From: Siphonodentalium dalli
Taxonomy: Eukaryota; Mollusca; Scaphopoda; Gadilida; Siphonodentaliidae
Length of the DNA stretch: 64,000 bases
Assembly (NCBI GenBank): GCA_032622095.1
Contig: CP136069.1
Span: 100,590,278 to 100,654,277, forward strand
Direction of reading: 5' to 3'
Shown piece after piece: positions 1-11,250 of the stretch (positions within the stretch are counted from its first letter, which is position 1; each line of letters begins with the position of its first letter). Under the pieces are notes generated by a model. That model was not told the DNA's origin and made no database searches. It saw nothing but the letters and a program-made list of their open reading frames with translations. Position numbers and translations under genes: made by a program.

Positions 1-121
1 ATGAGGTCTCTTGGTTACTATTGTTGATATTCTCTGTTTGACTAGGTGGTGGTTGCTTCAGCTCATCGCTCCAGTCCAGAATGTACTGATCGGGACTCGA
101 CCTGGGGAGTAATATAAGGAT
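1..121. other. unremarkable intronic sequence
   Basis: No reading frame, repeat or splice-site-bounded exon is apparent. It probably lies in the FAM91A1 intron downstream of the leftmost visible exon, because that exon reads toward the left edge. Confidence 0.5.
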
Positions 122-1643
122 GTGTCAATGTAATGTTCTCACATCGGTATTAACCTTATTGGTAAAATAGGCATGTCTCGATGTAATGTTCTCACATCGG
201 TATCAACCTGATTGATAAATAGACATGTCTCGATGTAATTTTCTCACATTGGTATCAACCTGATTAATAAATAGACATGCCTCAATGTAATGTTCTCACA
301 TTGTATCAACCTGATTGGTAAAATAGACATGTCTCGATGTAATGTTCTCACATCGTATGAACCTGATTGGTAAAATAGACATATCTCGATGTAATGTTCT
401 CACATCGTATCAACCTAATTGGTCAAATAGACATGCCTCGATGTAATGTTCTCACATTATATCAACCTGATTGGTAAAATAGACATGTCTCGATGTAATG
501 TTCTCACATCGTATGAACCTGATTGGTAAAATAGACATATCTCGATGTAATGTTCTCACATCGTATCAACCTAATTGGTCAAATAGACATGCCTCGATGT
601 AATGTTCTCACATTGTATCAACCTGATTGGTAAAATAGACATGTCTCGATGTAATGTTCTCACATCGTATGAACCTGATTGGTAAAATAGACATATCTCG
701 ATGTAATGTTCTCACATCGTATCAACCTAATTGGTAAAATAGACATGCCTCGATGTAATGTTCTCACATCGTATGAACCTGATTGGTAAAATAGACATAT
801 CTCGATGTAATGTTCTCACATCGTATCAACCTAATTGGTAAAATTGGCATGCCTCGATGTAATGTTCTCACATTGTATCAACCAGATTGGTAAAATTGGC
901 TTGCCTCGATGTAATGTTATCACAACAGAATTAACCTGATTGGTAAAATAGACATGTCTCGATGTAATGTTCTCACATCGTATCAACCTAATTGGTAAAA
1001 TAGACATGCCTCGATGTAATGTTCTCACATCGTATGAACCTGATTGGTAAAATAGACATATCTCGATGTAATGTTCTCACATCGTATCAACATAATTGGT
1101 AAAATTGGCATGCCTCGATGTAATGTTCTCACATTGTATCAACCAGATTGGTAAAATTGGCTTGCCTCGATGTAATGTTATCACAACAGAATTAACCTGA
1201 TTGGTAAAATAGACATGTCTCGATGTAATGTTCTCACATCGTATCAACCTAATTGGTAAAATAGACATGCCTCGATGTAATGTTCTCACATCAGTATCAA
1301 CCTAATTGGTAAAATTGGCTTGCCTCGATGTAATGTTATCACAACAGAATTAACCTGATTGGTAAAATAGACATGTCTCGATGTAATGTTCTCACATCGT
1401 ATCAACCTAATTGGTAAAATAGACATGCCTCGATGTAATGTTCTCACATCAGTATCAACCTAATTGGTAAAATTGGCTTGCCTCGATGTAATGTTATCAC
1501 AACAGAATTAACCTGATTGGTAAAATAGACATGTCTCGGTGTAATGGTCTCACATCGTATCAACCTAATTGGTCAATTTGGCTTGCCTCGATGTAATGTT
1601 ATCACAACAGAGTTGACCTGATTGGTAATGAATATATCAATAT
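122..1643. repeat. 52-bp minisatellite array with three-unit higher-order repeats
   Basis: About 29 imperfect copies of a 52-bp unit containing CGATGTAATGTTCTCACATC and ending in AAATAGACATG-type sequence. Variants follow each other in a fixed order of three (GTCT, ATCT, GCCT before CGATG), so blocks of about 156 bp repeat near 328, 484 and 640. Further right a different trio recurs, marked by TTATCACAACAG at about 917, 1178, 1335 and 1494. Both ORFs read on the minus strand here (831-1028 and 1077-1289) are artefacts of the repeat. The array stops at 1643 and resumes at 4159 after a family A insertion. Confidence 0.95.
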
Positions 1644-4158
1644 CATAATGATCGGATCAGGGATGTGGTGATTATGGTGTGCCAAAGGATTTATTGATGC
1701 AAAGAGTAAATTCTAAAATGGCCACCGGCAGCCATGTTTTTTTTTCCGAATTACCCCAAAATGACTTGTTCCCATCTACAGCCTTTACAAATCTCATAAT
1801 GATCTGATCAAAGGTATGACCTGTAACCTGTGCCAATGGATTTAGTCATGCAAAGAGTAAAATCCAAGATGGCTGCTGGCGGCCATGTTTTTCGACTGAA
1901 AATGACTCGTTTCCCATCTACATGTCATTGTTAACATACATGACAAATTTCTTGAAGTTCCGACCAAAGCTACGACCTGTAGCCCGCACCAAAGGATTTA
2001 TTCATGCAAAGAGTAAAATCCAATATGGCTGCTGGCGGACATGTTTTTTAGCCAAACGACCCCAAAATGACTCGTTCCCATCTACATGTTAATATTAACA
2101 TCCATGATAAATATCATGATGATCAGACAAACAGTACGACCTGTAGCCCGTGCCAATGGATTTAATTTTGAAATCCAAGATGGCTGCCAGCAGCCATGTT
2201 TTTTGGCCGTATGACCCCAAAATGACTCGTTCCCATATACATGTCAATATCAATATTCATGACAAAAGGTCAGACCAAAGGTACGACCTGTAACCCGCGC
2301 CAAAGGATTTAGTCATTGAAAGAGTAAAATCCAAGATGGCTGCTGGCGGCCATGTTTTTTGGCCGAACGACCCCAAAATCACTCGTTCCCATCTACATGT
2401 CATTGTTAACATCCATGACAAATTTCATGAAGTTCTGACCAAAGCTACAACCTGTAGCCTGCGCCAAAGAATTTAGTCATGCAAAGAGTAAAATCCAAGA
2501 TGGCTGCTGGCGGCCATGTTTTTTGGCTGAACAACCCCAAAATCACTCGTTCCCATCTACATGTCAATATTAACATCCATGACAAATTTCATGTTGATCA
2601 GACGAACAGCACGACATGTAGCCCGCGCCAATGGATTGAATTTTGAAATCCAAAATGGCCACCAGCGGCCATGTTTTTTGGCCGATTGACCCCAAAATGA
2701 CTCGTTCCCATCTACATGTCAATGTCAACATTCATGACAAAATTCATAAAGATCAAACCATAGGTACGACCTGTAGCCCGCGCCAAAGGATTTAGTCATG
2801 CAAAGAGTAAAATCCATGATGGCTGCTGGCGGCCATGTTTTTTGGCCGAACAACCCCAAAATGACTCATTCCCATCTACATGTCAATATCAATATTCATG
2901 ACAAATTTCATAAAGGTCAGAGCAAAGGTACGACCTGTAACCCGTGCCAAAGGATTTAGTCATGCAAAGAGTAAAATCCAAGATGGCTGCTGGCGGCCAT
3001 GTTTTTACGCCGAACGACCCCAAAATCACTCGTTCCCATCTACATGTCATTGTTAACAACCATGACAAATTTCATGAAGTTCTGACCAAAGCTACAACCT
3101 GTAGCCGGCGCCAAAGAATTTAGTCATGCAAAGAGTAAAATCCAAGATGGCTGCTGGCGGCCATGTTTTTTGGCTGAACGACCCCAAAATCACTCGTTCC
3201 CATCTACATGTCAATATTAACATCCATGACAAATTTCATGATGATCAGACGAACAGCACGACCTGTAGCCCACGCCAATGGATTGAATTTTGAAATCCAA
3301 AATGGCCACCAGCGGCCATGTTTTTTGGCCGAATGACCCCAAAATGACTCGTTCCTATCTACATGTCAATATTAACATCCATGACAAATTTCATAATGAT
3401 CAGACGAACAGTACGACCTGTAGCCCGCGCCAATGGATAGAATTTTGAAATCCAAAATGGCCACCAGCGGCCATGTTTTTTGGCCGAATGACCCCAAAAT
3501 GACTCGTTCCCATCTACATGTCAATGTCAACATTCATGACAAATTTCATAAAGATCAGCCAAAGCTACGACCTGTAGCCCGCGCCAAAGGATTTAGTCAT
3601 GCAAAGAGTAAAATCCAAGATGGCTGCTGGCGGCCATGTTTTTTGGCCGAACAACCCCAAAATCACTCGTTCCCATCTACATGTCATTGTTAACATCCAT
3701 GACAAATTTCATGAAGTTCTGATCAAAACTACGACCTGTAGCCTGCGCCAAATGATTTAGTCAGGCAAAGAGTAAAATCCAAGATGGCTGCTGACGGCCA
3801 TGTTTTTTGGCCGAACGACCCCAAAATGACTCGTTCCCATCTACATGTCAATATTAACATCCATGACAAATTTCATGATGATCAAACGAACAGTACGACC
3901 TGTAGCCCACGCCAATGGATTGAATTTTGAAATCCAAGATGGCCACCAGCGGCCATGTTTTGCGGCCGAATGACCCCAAAATGACTCGTTCCCATCTACA
4001 TGTCAATGTCAACATTCATGCAAAATTTCATAAAGATTAGACCAAAGGTACGACCTGTAGCCAGCGCCAAAGGAAATTGTTGACGGACACACGCACACAC
4101 GGACGACGGACGCCAAGCAATGGCAACAGCTCAAACTTACAAAAGTAAGTTGAGCTAA
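1644..4158 (+). mobile_element. family A tandem-core element (Helentron-associated type, inferred) with complete 3' tail
   Basis: About fifteen units of 157-165 bp. Each carries AAGATGGCTGCTGGCGGCC (or ATGGCCACCAGCGG), then CCCCAAAATGACTCGTTCCC, then ACATCCATGACAAATTTCAT. The first units (1644-1860) are a divergent variant lacking the CCCCAAAA part. After the last unit come GTTGACGGACACACG and an ACGG-type microsatellite (4079-4110), then a tail ending in a hairpin at about 4130-4157 with arms AGCTCAA-CTTAC and GTAAGTTGAGCT. No head is visible on the left side, so this copy is probably 5'-incomplete. No ORF in it looks coding. Confidence 0.85.
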
Positions 4159-4310
4159 TAATGGTCTCACATCGTATCAACCTAATTGGTCAATTTGGCT
4201 TGCCTCGATGTAATGTTATCACAACAGAGTTGACCTGATTGATAATGAATATATCAATATAATGTCTCACATCGGTATCAACATGATTGGAAAAATAGAC
4301 ATGTCTCCAG
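4159..4310. repeat. minisatellite array, resumed
   Basis: The first ~102 bp (4159-4261) repeat 1542-1643 almost base for base and are followed by one more degenerate 52-bp unit. The family A block therefore sits inside the minisatellite. Confidence 0.85.
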
Positions 4311-4571
4311 GGTCCACACTGCCCCAAAATATACTTTTGCCAAATGAAAATTTTCTTTGCCAAAGTTTGCCACATGATATCAGGCAGAAAAGGTTTATGA
4401 AATATCGGTTTTGTTAATAGTCACAATGGCTACTTCTAAGAATTGTGTTATGTTAGAGATTTACACCAACATCATGAACAAACAAAATTTGTTGATTCAG
4501 ATAATTAATATGTAATACATTCACATGCCATATGTACCAATTTGGCATGAACGGACAATGAATCCCCGGCA

Positions 4572-5385
4572 GCCAGACCTGTTAACCTCACAAAATATTT
4601 TCCGGGAGATTGGTCACGATTTTCCGAGAGATTATGGTCATCATCCAGGAGATTTAAAAAAAAATTATTCCTTCAGATTCCTTTTGCATTTTCATAATTT
4701 TGACAAAAAAAATAAAAAAAATATGATCAGCTATCACACAGAAACATGCAAGTTTGATGGCAAATTAACAAGTATTCTTAAGAAAAACATTAACTGTGCA
4801 GTTTTTACTTTTATTGTCTCATTTATAAAGAAAATATTGTAAGCTACCGGAGTACGTATATCAATATTAAACTGTAAACTACTTTCAATTTCATTTAGAT
4901 CTCGCGAGATTTCAAATGTCACATTAAAAACTCAGGAATGGATTCCGAAAGTTTAAAGCCAGAACATGTGCTTCTTTTGAATTTTATCAGACCAATAAAC
5001 TTTAATGGTAGTTTTATATAACCTCAGGGCTTATCTCTAGTGGGTTGCTAATTGAGTTAATTGAGAACAGGTCACCTTTGTTCAGTCTGGTGATCCCGTT
5101 CAATAGAACTTAGAAGGTGTTTGTTGTTTTATTGTCCAGTGGCAGTGCCCCTGCTGTGCGAACAATGTTGATTTTATGACCCCAGATTAAGCATGGGTGT
5201 TAATTGCCACAATGATGTGTTGATAGCCTGTCTACTGGTCAAATAGATAGAATAAGGAGAATATTGTTTTGGATTTTCTACAGCAGCTGAACCCGGGAGA
5301 TTGTCATGCCTGTCCGGGAGTGCGGGAGATCGTGCTCAAATCCGGGAGTCTCCGCACAATCCGGGAGAGTTAACAGGTTGTAATT
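4572..5385. mobile_element. inverted-end non-autonomous element with CGGGAG motifs
   Basis: The left end reads ACCTGTTAACCTCAC. The right end, reverse-complemented, reads ACCTGTTAACTCTCCCGG. CCGGGAG/TCCGGGAG motifs cluster near both ends (4607-4640 and 5289-5370). No target duplication is clear and the interior shows no coding signal; the ORF at 4525-4842 runs across the left border and is not convincing. Confidence 0.55.
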
Positions 5386-5447
5386 CAGACCTTCGAACCA
5401 CTGCAGGACTTTAAAGTTGTCCCAATAAAACTAGTATTAGTACATAC

Positions 5448-5557
5448 TTCTTCTCCACATGCTCGGTGAACTTCCATGAAGGATGGTATTCTTCTGACGT
5501 TCTGTCAATTCCTTTCTTCTTGGCAAATCCAAGTCGACAATACATTGAGACTGCATT
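5448..5557 (-). CDS. FAM91A1: FAM91A1 ortholog, coding exon 10 (leftmost in window)
   Basis: Translates on the minus strand as NAVSMYCRLGFAKKKG followed by about 20 residues ending TEHVEK. The first part closely matches the FAM91 N-terminal region after the ...LVK segment of the preceding exon; the second half is more variable. The acceptor CAG precedes 5557 and the donor GTATGT starts at 5447. The exon holds 36 codons plus two bases. Numbering assumes one coding exon upstream of the first one seen. FAM91A1 in vertebrates is a cytosolic trafficking adaptor at the trans-Golgi network, found with WDR11 and bound to TBC1D23 in capture of endosome-derived vesicles. The C-terminal part of the protein is not in the window. 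Confidence 0.93.
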
Positions 5558-6000
5558 CTGAAAAGATATCATTACTGCACAACAGTGAATTTCAGAGTGA
5601 TAAACGATGGCATGATTAAGGTTAACTATAACTGAAAATCACCACCTCTAGAAGCCCTTTGATAACTGAATACTAGCAGATGAATACTTAATGATTCTAA
5701 TTCATCATTTGTTGGATTGTTTGTTGATATTATTATATGAACATCATTGCAAATTAACAAAAGATTACATAGCTTATTCCATGCCTGTCATCTGCTTATA
5801 ATGTTCTTATATTATGAGAACAACCCTACAAGAGAATACACCATTCCAACATACTACTGTAGAACTGATTGGGTACTCGAGAATAAAAGCAAGTAGATAA
5901 CCAACACACATTTTGATAAAATTATTTTAGGCAAGACCAATTTAATAACTTTAATTACAAACCTGCCAATAAAAATCCATAAAAATTTGAAGAAAAAAAA
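5558..6000. other. intron sequence
   Basis: AT-rich intron of the FAM91A1-like gene next to exon 10's acceptor; no repeat or ORF is recognised. Confidence 0.5.
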
Positions 6001-6002
6001 TT

Positions 6003-6110
6003 AAAGTGACAATGACACTGTAGCTCACAACTTGGAGAGTGGATAATGTCATACGTTACAGTCAATCGAGCTATAAGGAATGTGGAAAGTCTAAATGTTT
6101 AAAGGATTGC
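6003..6110 (+). mobile_element. family A head fragment
   Basis: Contains the head hallmark: a GTGACAATGACAC near-palindrome, then TGTAGCTCA and, about 40 bp on, ACAGTCAATCGAGC and AGGAATGTGGAAAG. The same head begins the more complete copy at 30041. No tandem core follows. Confidence 0.7.
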
Positions 6111-6247
6111 TATCCCGATGGATACAACAAAACGCTATCGGAAAGCCACCCCTATTATGATCACAATGATTCAAGTCCCATAACAATCGCCGAGAAATGA
6201 ATAAATAATACCCCCACAGTTTTCGGCTATCTCCGTCGCAAATCCTC

Positions 6248-6332
6248 ATATGACGTCATTTGATTAGACTAATTAAAAATACGGAATCGGAGTCGGAGTT
6301 AATTGGGTCTATCTATATGACGTCATATGAGT
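6248..6332. promoter_or_regulatory. two CRE-type palindromes
   Basis: TGACGTCA occurs at 6251-6258 and 6320-6327, about 70 bp apart; the second lies in a 14-bp perfect palindrome, ATATGACGTCATAT. They lie about 330 bp upstream of the THAP-domain relic and may be remains of its promoter. That role is inference; the palindrome itself is clear. Confidence 0.35.
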
Positions 6333-6660
6333 GGCGATGTAAAATGGGGAATCCACATGAGCGCGTAAGTGTAATGGAATTATTGTGGGTCATGTCAATA
6401 AGATTGTGTCTACGCGGTGAATTGTCATCGCCCGGTGAGTTATCTTCATGCACTTGTCATAAGTGCTGTTTGGAACATTAATGTTTTGACAGAAATATAG
6501 AAGGCCGATTGAGATAACACTGTCATGTAAAAATAAAGCTTATAATAAAACGAGCCCACATGTGAACTCTAGAATTCAGGTACGTGTTCTAATGCGTGTT
6601 TTAATGTTCCATATATATGCACCGAGTGTCCTGTATATTCAGTCATCTTTCGTTTATTCC

Positions 6661-6909
6661 ATGCCAAATAAATGCAGTGTTTTCGGCTGTTGCCAGTATA
6701 GTGACTCTCAATTAGGTATAATTCATTTCCAAGCGATGTTCGTTTTGTGACATTTGGCGGGATTTCCGTAGGAAACCCGTTGCGCAAAATCAGAAACTAT
6801 TAAAGCGGTTGAGGACGAAATTGTCCAGAATTTGTTCCGTCCACTTCGAAAAAAAAAGTGTTTTCAGCACAACGTGAATACACTTGGCCCCAACAGTGGC
6901 TACCGATGA
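6661..6909 (+). pseudogene. THAP zinc-finger domain relic, frameshifted
   Basis: Starts MPNKCSVFGC, the expected N-terminus of a THAP domain (first Cys pair C-x4-C). Frame 1 stops at 6748-6750. From 6749 the next frame stays open to 6909 and contains ICSVHFEKKKCF, the second half of the C2CH zinc site (C-x2-H). The spacing between the two halves, about 50 residues, fits the family, so one base has probably been lost or gained near 6740. THAP domains bind DNA in P-element-type transposases and host factors. No transposase catalytic part is seen downstream. Confidence 0.7.
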
Positions 6910-7039
6910 CAACTCAGAAGAGACGCAACATCAACATTAAACAAACCTACCACCGAGAAGAATAAAGAATGAGAAAAACTCCCGTAAAGAATATAAATTT
7001 GCCGGAGCGTCCAGTCTTGAGTATATCCAATGGAACCTT

Positions 7040-7340
7040 GGATATACCAAATAAAGAGCATTTAATTTTACGAGTCGGGCATGGTTACGAAAACATAAAA
7101 TGGCAGTTAAAGTGGGGAGTATATTGATGAATAATTCACGATAACAACCATTCTAAATCTAGTCCCCACTTTCCTTCACAATGACTCAATAAAGAGCGTT
7201 CCATTTTAAGCGTATTACTGATAAATATTCACGATGACAACTATTCTAAGTCGAGTATCCATTCTCCTTTACCATGACTCAATAAAGAGTGTTCCCTGTT
7301 AAGCATATGCCTGATATGGTGCAAATAAAGAGCGTTTGTA
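7040..7340. repeat. degenerate ~80-bp tandem repeat with AATAAAGAGC motifs
   Basis: AATAAAGAGC/T recurs at about 7049, 7188, 7270 and 7325. The last copies are embedded in related text (ATGACTCAATAAAGAG..TTCC..TTAAGC). Copies are well diverged. Confidence 0.55.
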
Positions 7341-7695
7341 CATGTGATTACTTATTAAACCGGATCATTATCCCTGCTTCAAAAAGTGTTATATATGATT
7401 GGATGTTCAAACGAACCACGGCCAACGTTTATATCTTTTATAATGCAATTGTTATGCGTAATTGACACAAAGAGGTCGATGATATATGCCATATATACAT
7501 AGATAAACTGGCAAACAGCACAAGGCAGTGACAAATTGCCACATCATCGACATCAATGCTCGAAGAAGACATCAACGGAAGACCCGACTACATCCCGATG
7601 GATGAGACATGTACGTTCAGCCTGTAAAATGAACATACTTGGATGAGATCATTTGTTTTGATAGTAACGGGAATTCCCCTAATCGCTACGTCATT

Positions 7696-7757
7696 GTCAC
7701 GTGTTAAATCATGTGACTGCACCGACCGCTGATCATGTGACTTCAATCATGTGACTG
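7696..7757. promoter_or_regulatory. cluster of E-box motifs
   Basis: One CACGTG (7698-7703) and three copies of TCATGTGAC (7709-7717, 7733-7741, 7748-7756) lie within 60 bp. They match the kind of E-box bound by MITF/TFE and USF-type bHLH-zip factors. Regulatory function deep in an intron is speculative. Confidence 0.3.
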
Positions 7758-7974
7758 TCTGCAACATTATGATCTTCGGTATTCTTCGTAATTTTGTTTA
7801 CTTCGTTATAACAAAATTAGTGAACAAACACAAGATTATTTGGGCAAATTGGACATTTTAATTATATAATATAGGTATATTGAAAGAAAATACTAACAAA
7901 TTTTCACAATAATATTCCTTTAAGCAATACTAAAAGTAAAACCCGAGAGCCATATGGAATTTGGGATCAACTGG

Positions 7975-8115
7975 ATGAAAAATGTTGACTGTAGGGCGGG
8001 CTGAAGTATTTAGTCATGAAAATATTAAAACCCAAGATGGCTGCCGGAAAATTTTATAGCTGCCATCTAGATAGCTCCCATTTGCATAAATTTTCAAAAC
8101 ATTTCTCCAACTAGA
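7975..8115 (+). repeat. family A variant unit, isolated
   Basis: Carries the variant hallmarks GTAGGGCGGGCTGAAG, TATTTAGTCATG, CCAAGATGGCTGCCGG, ATAGCTCCCATTT and TTCTCCAACTAGAATGC, as in the 15.2-16.7 kb array. Confidence 0.7.
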
Positions 8116-8708
8116 ATGCACTCACTGGAACTGCCTATACTTGCGCCCATCATATATTTGGCATGTTTTGTGATATCTTGCCAACAACAGTTTGAACCAC
8201 GGGTGCTGGGCCCTCTTTTGAGAGATCGATAGAAAATCTAGATATATAATTTTGAAAATAAAAGCGAGACAACAGAGCAAGTATAACTTTTGAAGAGACT
8301 TCTTTTCTTTCACTTCTTCCATCGCTTCATCATATTCTCTTTGTCATCTTTTTCGCTCTCTCGACAGTTCACATTTTGAACAGATGTCACATGTAGCCAT
8401 CGTGTATGTCATAAGATATCAGAATGCTTATGATACACCAGGGAGAAAATTAACTGGTATCACATTGCAATTTGCTACCGAAATGTGGATAATAGCTATG
8501 AATTTGATATGCTGTTATAAAATTCTATCTAATCATGTCAATGTGAGGTTATTTGCTAATCAAAATTTCAAAAGTAATTTGCTCCCTGTGATACACACAC
8601 CATATATAAAATTGATATGATGCAGATATCATAGCGATGTATGATGTAACATTATATCATGCCACAAATCCCTACTACAGCCTCGCCATTCATAGTGGAA
8701 TATAGAGC

Positions 8709-9042
8709 AGGGAACCCTATCATGATCCAATGTAACATTTGATACTGGTGTAACAGTTTATCTACCCCCCCCCCCCCCCCCGGGGTATCTCCCTCCCCCA
8801 CACCCTGGGTATCTTCCCCCACTCATATATTTTTTTTCCCTCACTTAATTTATATTATTATGGTAAGAAATGCCGAGAAACTATTAAAAAAAATATATAT
8901 ATATATATTATTTTGAAGTTTAACTTAACCCCTCACACAACCCAATAGCATAAATATGTCAATATATTACCTTACGATTTTATCGTTTATTTTGCTTTAT
9001 ATTATAGGGAACCCTATCATGATCCAATGTAACATTTGATAC
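8709..9042. repeat. 37-bp perfect direct repeat bounding 260 bp of low-complexity DNA
   Basis: 8709-8745 and 9006-9042 are identical over 37 bp (AGGGAACCCTATCATG...GATAC). Between them lie a 16-plus C homopolymer (8766-8780), C-rich sequence, T-runs and an AT dinucleotide tract (about 8893-8908). Confidence 0.85.
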
Positions 9043-9159
9043 CGGTAAATATAGAGATGAGAGAACACCACTGAGAACTTGTTGACCAGGATGGCGCACA
9101 TGGCAAGTTTCCGGTACATTTCAAAATTATCAATTTTAGCAAAACAAGCAGTCGCAGAC

Positions 9160-10091
9160 GGCGGTATCCCCCGCCAAAATGTGCAGTTGGGGAAGTGCAT
9201 TGTCAATAATGTTTGCGTTCTCTGTCGAAATGTGCAGTTGGGGAAGTGCATTCTCAACAAGAGGTGGGATTTTGTCAAAAAGCCTGGCTTGCGAACTCAT
9301 TTTAGGACTGACATTTGTGGAAATTAGCCATATCACGTCATCCATTTGCACTAAAAATAATAAACAAAGTCCAATAACTCTGCTGAAAATATCTGACCAG
9401 ACCTGGTTTGCGAACTCGTTCTAGATACTAGTCAAATGAACTCATATACCAAAAATCTTTGAAATCCGTTGACATTTGTGGAAATGAGCCCTGTGACGTC
9501 GTCTATTTGCTATTTGGTAAATTCGACAATAATAATAAACAAAGTCCAATAACTCTGGTAAAAATATCCGGCCAGACCTGGCTTGCGAACTCATTCTAGG
9601 TAATGGTCATGTGAACTCATATAACAAAAATCTTTGAAATCCGTTGACATTTGTGGAAATGAGCCCTGTGACGTCGTCCATTTGCACGCAAAAAAATAAA
9701 CAAAGTCCAATAACTCTGCTGAAAATATCCGGCCAGACCTGGTTTGCGAACTCGTTCTAGATACTGGTCAAGTGAACTCATATTCCAAAAATCTTTGAAA
9801 TCCGTTGACATTTGTGGAAATGAGCCCTGTGACGTCGTCTATTTGCTATTTGGTAAATTCGACAATAATAATAAACAAAGTCCAATAACTCAGGTAAAAA
9901 TATCTGGCCAGACCTGGCTTGCGAACTCATTCTAGGTAATGGTCAGGTGAACTCATATACCACAATCTTTGAAAACCATTTACATTTGTTCAAGTTATGA
10001 CGCTTACAAATTAGGGACAGACGGACGGATGGACGGACAGACGGACGGACGGAACCCATTACTATATTCCCCGGATTTGGCGGGGGATAAT
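9160..10091 (+). mobile_element. family E tandem-core element with ACGG microsatellite and hairpin tail
   Basis: The head motif TATCCCCCGCC (9165-9175) is the inverse of the tail motif GGCGGGGGATA (10079-10089). Next to the head is a duplicated 30-bp piece (GTGCAGTTGGGGAAGTGCAT at about 9181 and 9232). The core is four units with CCAGACCTGG at about 9396, 9572, 9733 and 9909. Unit length alternates 176/161 bp with presence of a CTATTTGGTAAATTCGAC block. It ends in an ACGG microsatellite (10018-10052) and a CCCCGG..GGGG hairpin. Confidence 0.85.
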
Positions 10092-10109
10092 GATCAAATT
10101 TAGCAAAAT

Positions 10110-10335
10110 GACCGGTGGAGGAGTGGCCTAGAGGTATCCCTCTAGAGGGAGTACGATTCCAGGGGATCGTCTGGACCCAATCTCATAGAGATGTGGGCTG
10201 CTGCACTGTGGGGAAGAGTCAGAAGGCTCGTTGGCTGGTGCAGCTCTTGGAGGCACGCGACAACAAGTCTTCCCCACACAGAACAGCCTCCAAAGGCTAA
10301 GGTGCTGGAGCTTTTCTGCCTGAGGTAAAGATTGG
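10110..10335 (+). repeat. tRNA-derived SINE-like repeat, copy 1
   Basis: TGGCCTAGAGG (10123-10133) fits a pol III A box, and GTACGATTCC 18 bp later is a weak B box. The body (CTCATAGAGATGTGGG..GGGGAAGAGTCAGAAGG..GTCTTCCCCAC..CAGCCTCCAAAGGCT) recurs at 10738. The copy ends CTGAGGTAAAGATTGGT. The partner LINE is unknown; a non-tRNA origin is possible because the B box is imperfect. Confidence 0.55.
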
Positions 10336-10737
10336 TGATTTGACGCAAATTTTTTAATTAAATTAAGCAATATAGCCTTTGAAGAAGTGAAGGACGCTCA
10401 TCCGACAGTGTGCCGACGCCATGGGATGCAGAGAAAGCATGTCAGGATCGATGCCAGCAACAGAATGGGCTGCATCAAGTTGGGATACCGTACTAGGGGA
10501 GATGCCTACTCTGAAATGGATCGATGCGAGACAAATACTCTCCCATTTGGGTTAAGGTGCTATTTCCTGCCCAAGGTCACCCCCCACCAAAAATTCTGGT
10601 GCACCATCAATGGCCCAGGTAGAATAGGCTCGGAGGGGATAAGTTCGGAGGAGCCACTTGACCAAAGGAAGCCCCTTTCACAGAATCCCCCAAATGCAGG
10701 TGTCGATAAATAAATGTCGATGAGATACCACTATGAT
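10336..10737. other. spacer between SINE-like copies
   Basis: A 108-codon ORF (10387-10713, +) is open but shows no recognisable domain, and it lies between two copies of a repeat. I see no support for translation. Confidence 0.4.
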
Positions 10738-10945
10738 CACATGACGGCGGAGGAGCAGGCCCGGAGGTATCCCGAAGGTGTACGATTCCAGGGGATCGAC
10801 TGGACCCAATCTCATGGAGATGTGGGCCACTGCACCGTGGGGAAGAGTCAGAAGGCCAGTTGGCTGGTGCTCTATTTGCAATAGCGGCACAGGACAATGA
10901 GTCTTCCCCACCCAGAACAGCCTCCAAAGGCTACTCCCAGGTGCC
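10738..10945 (+). repeat. tRNA-derived SINE-like repeat, copy 2
   Basis: Same order of blocks as 10110-10335: GCGGAGGAGCAGGCCCGGAGG, GTACGATTCCAGGGG, CTGGACCCAATCTCATGG, GGGGAAGAGTCAGAAGG and CAGCCTCCAAAGGCT. It stops before the GAGGTAAAG end. A related 3' part (GGTGCTGGGGC to GAGGTAAAGACTGGT) stands alone at 11112-11250. Confidence 0.55.
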
Positions 10946-11111
10946 CAATAATCGTGATGGCCTAACAACAGAGATGGGTAGGAATCCAGGTCGAAATCAA
11001 CAATACTGATGGAAATTTCACTCTATGTCTCAATGTGAAATAATAGTGATCAATGGGAATTTTCTCTAAAATTAATAATCGCACTGATACCACTATTAGG
11101 CACATGCGAGT

Positions 11112-11250
11112 AAGGTGCTGGGGCTGTCACCCTTGAAGATTGGTTTCCCGAATAAACGATGTCAGCACCTGCCTACCACTGGTACTGACTGCCGTAGCAG
11201 GACCGGGGGAGGGGCCAGAACTGGTCCTGCCCGAGGTAAAGACTGGTACG
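11112..11250 (+). repeat. 3' part of the SINE-like repeat
   Basis: Begins AAGGTGCTGGGGCTG and ends CCCGAGGTAAAGACTGGT, paralleling 10286-10335 but with a longer middle containing a GGACCGGGGGAGGGGCC stretch. Confidence 0.4.

Noticed and set aside
831-1289. Two minus-strand ORFs of 65 and 70 codons with the same peptide
   Set aside because: They read the 52-bp minisatellite in frame; three units of 52 bp are divisible by three, so the frame stays open by chance.
122-1643. CRISPR array
   Set aside because: Units are contiguous without unique spacers, and the window is clearly a spliced eukaryotic gene.
3433-3693. 86-codon ORF in family A core, with similar ones at 30141, 30560, 32724 and 44011
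   Set aside because: All translate the same tandem unit; no start context, and variants break the frame freely.
10387-10713. 108-codon plus-strand ORF between SINE-like copies
   Set aside because: No motif recognised and its end enters the second repeat region; chance opening in a GC-richer stretch.
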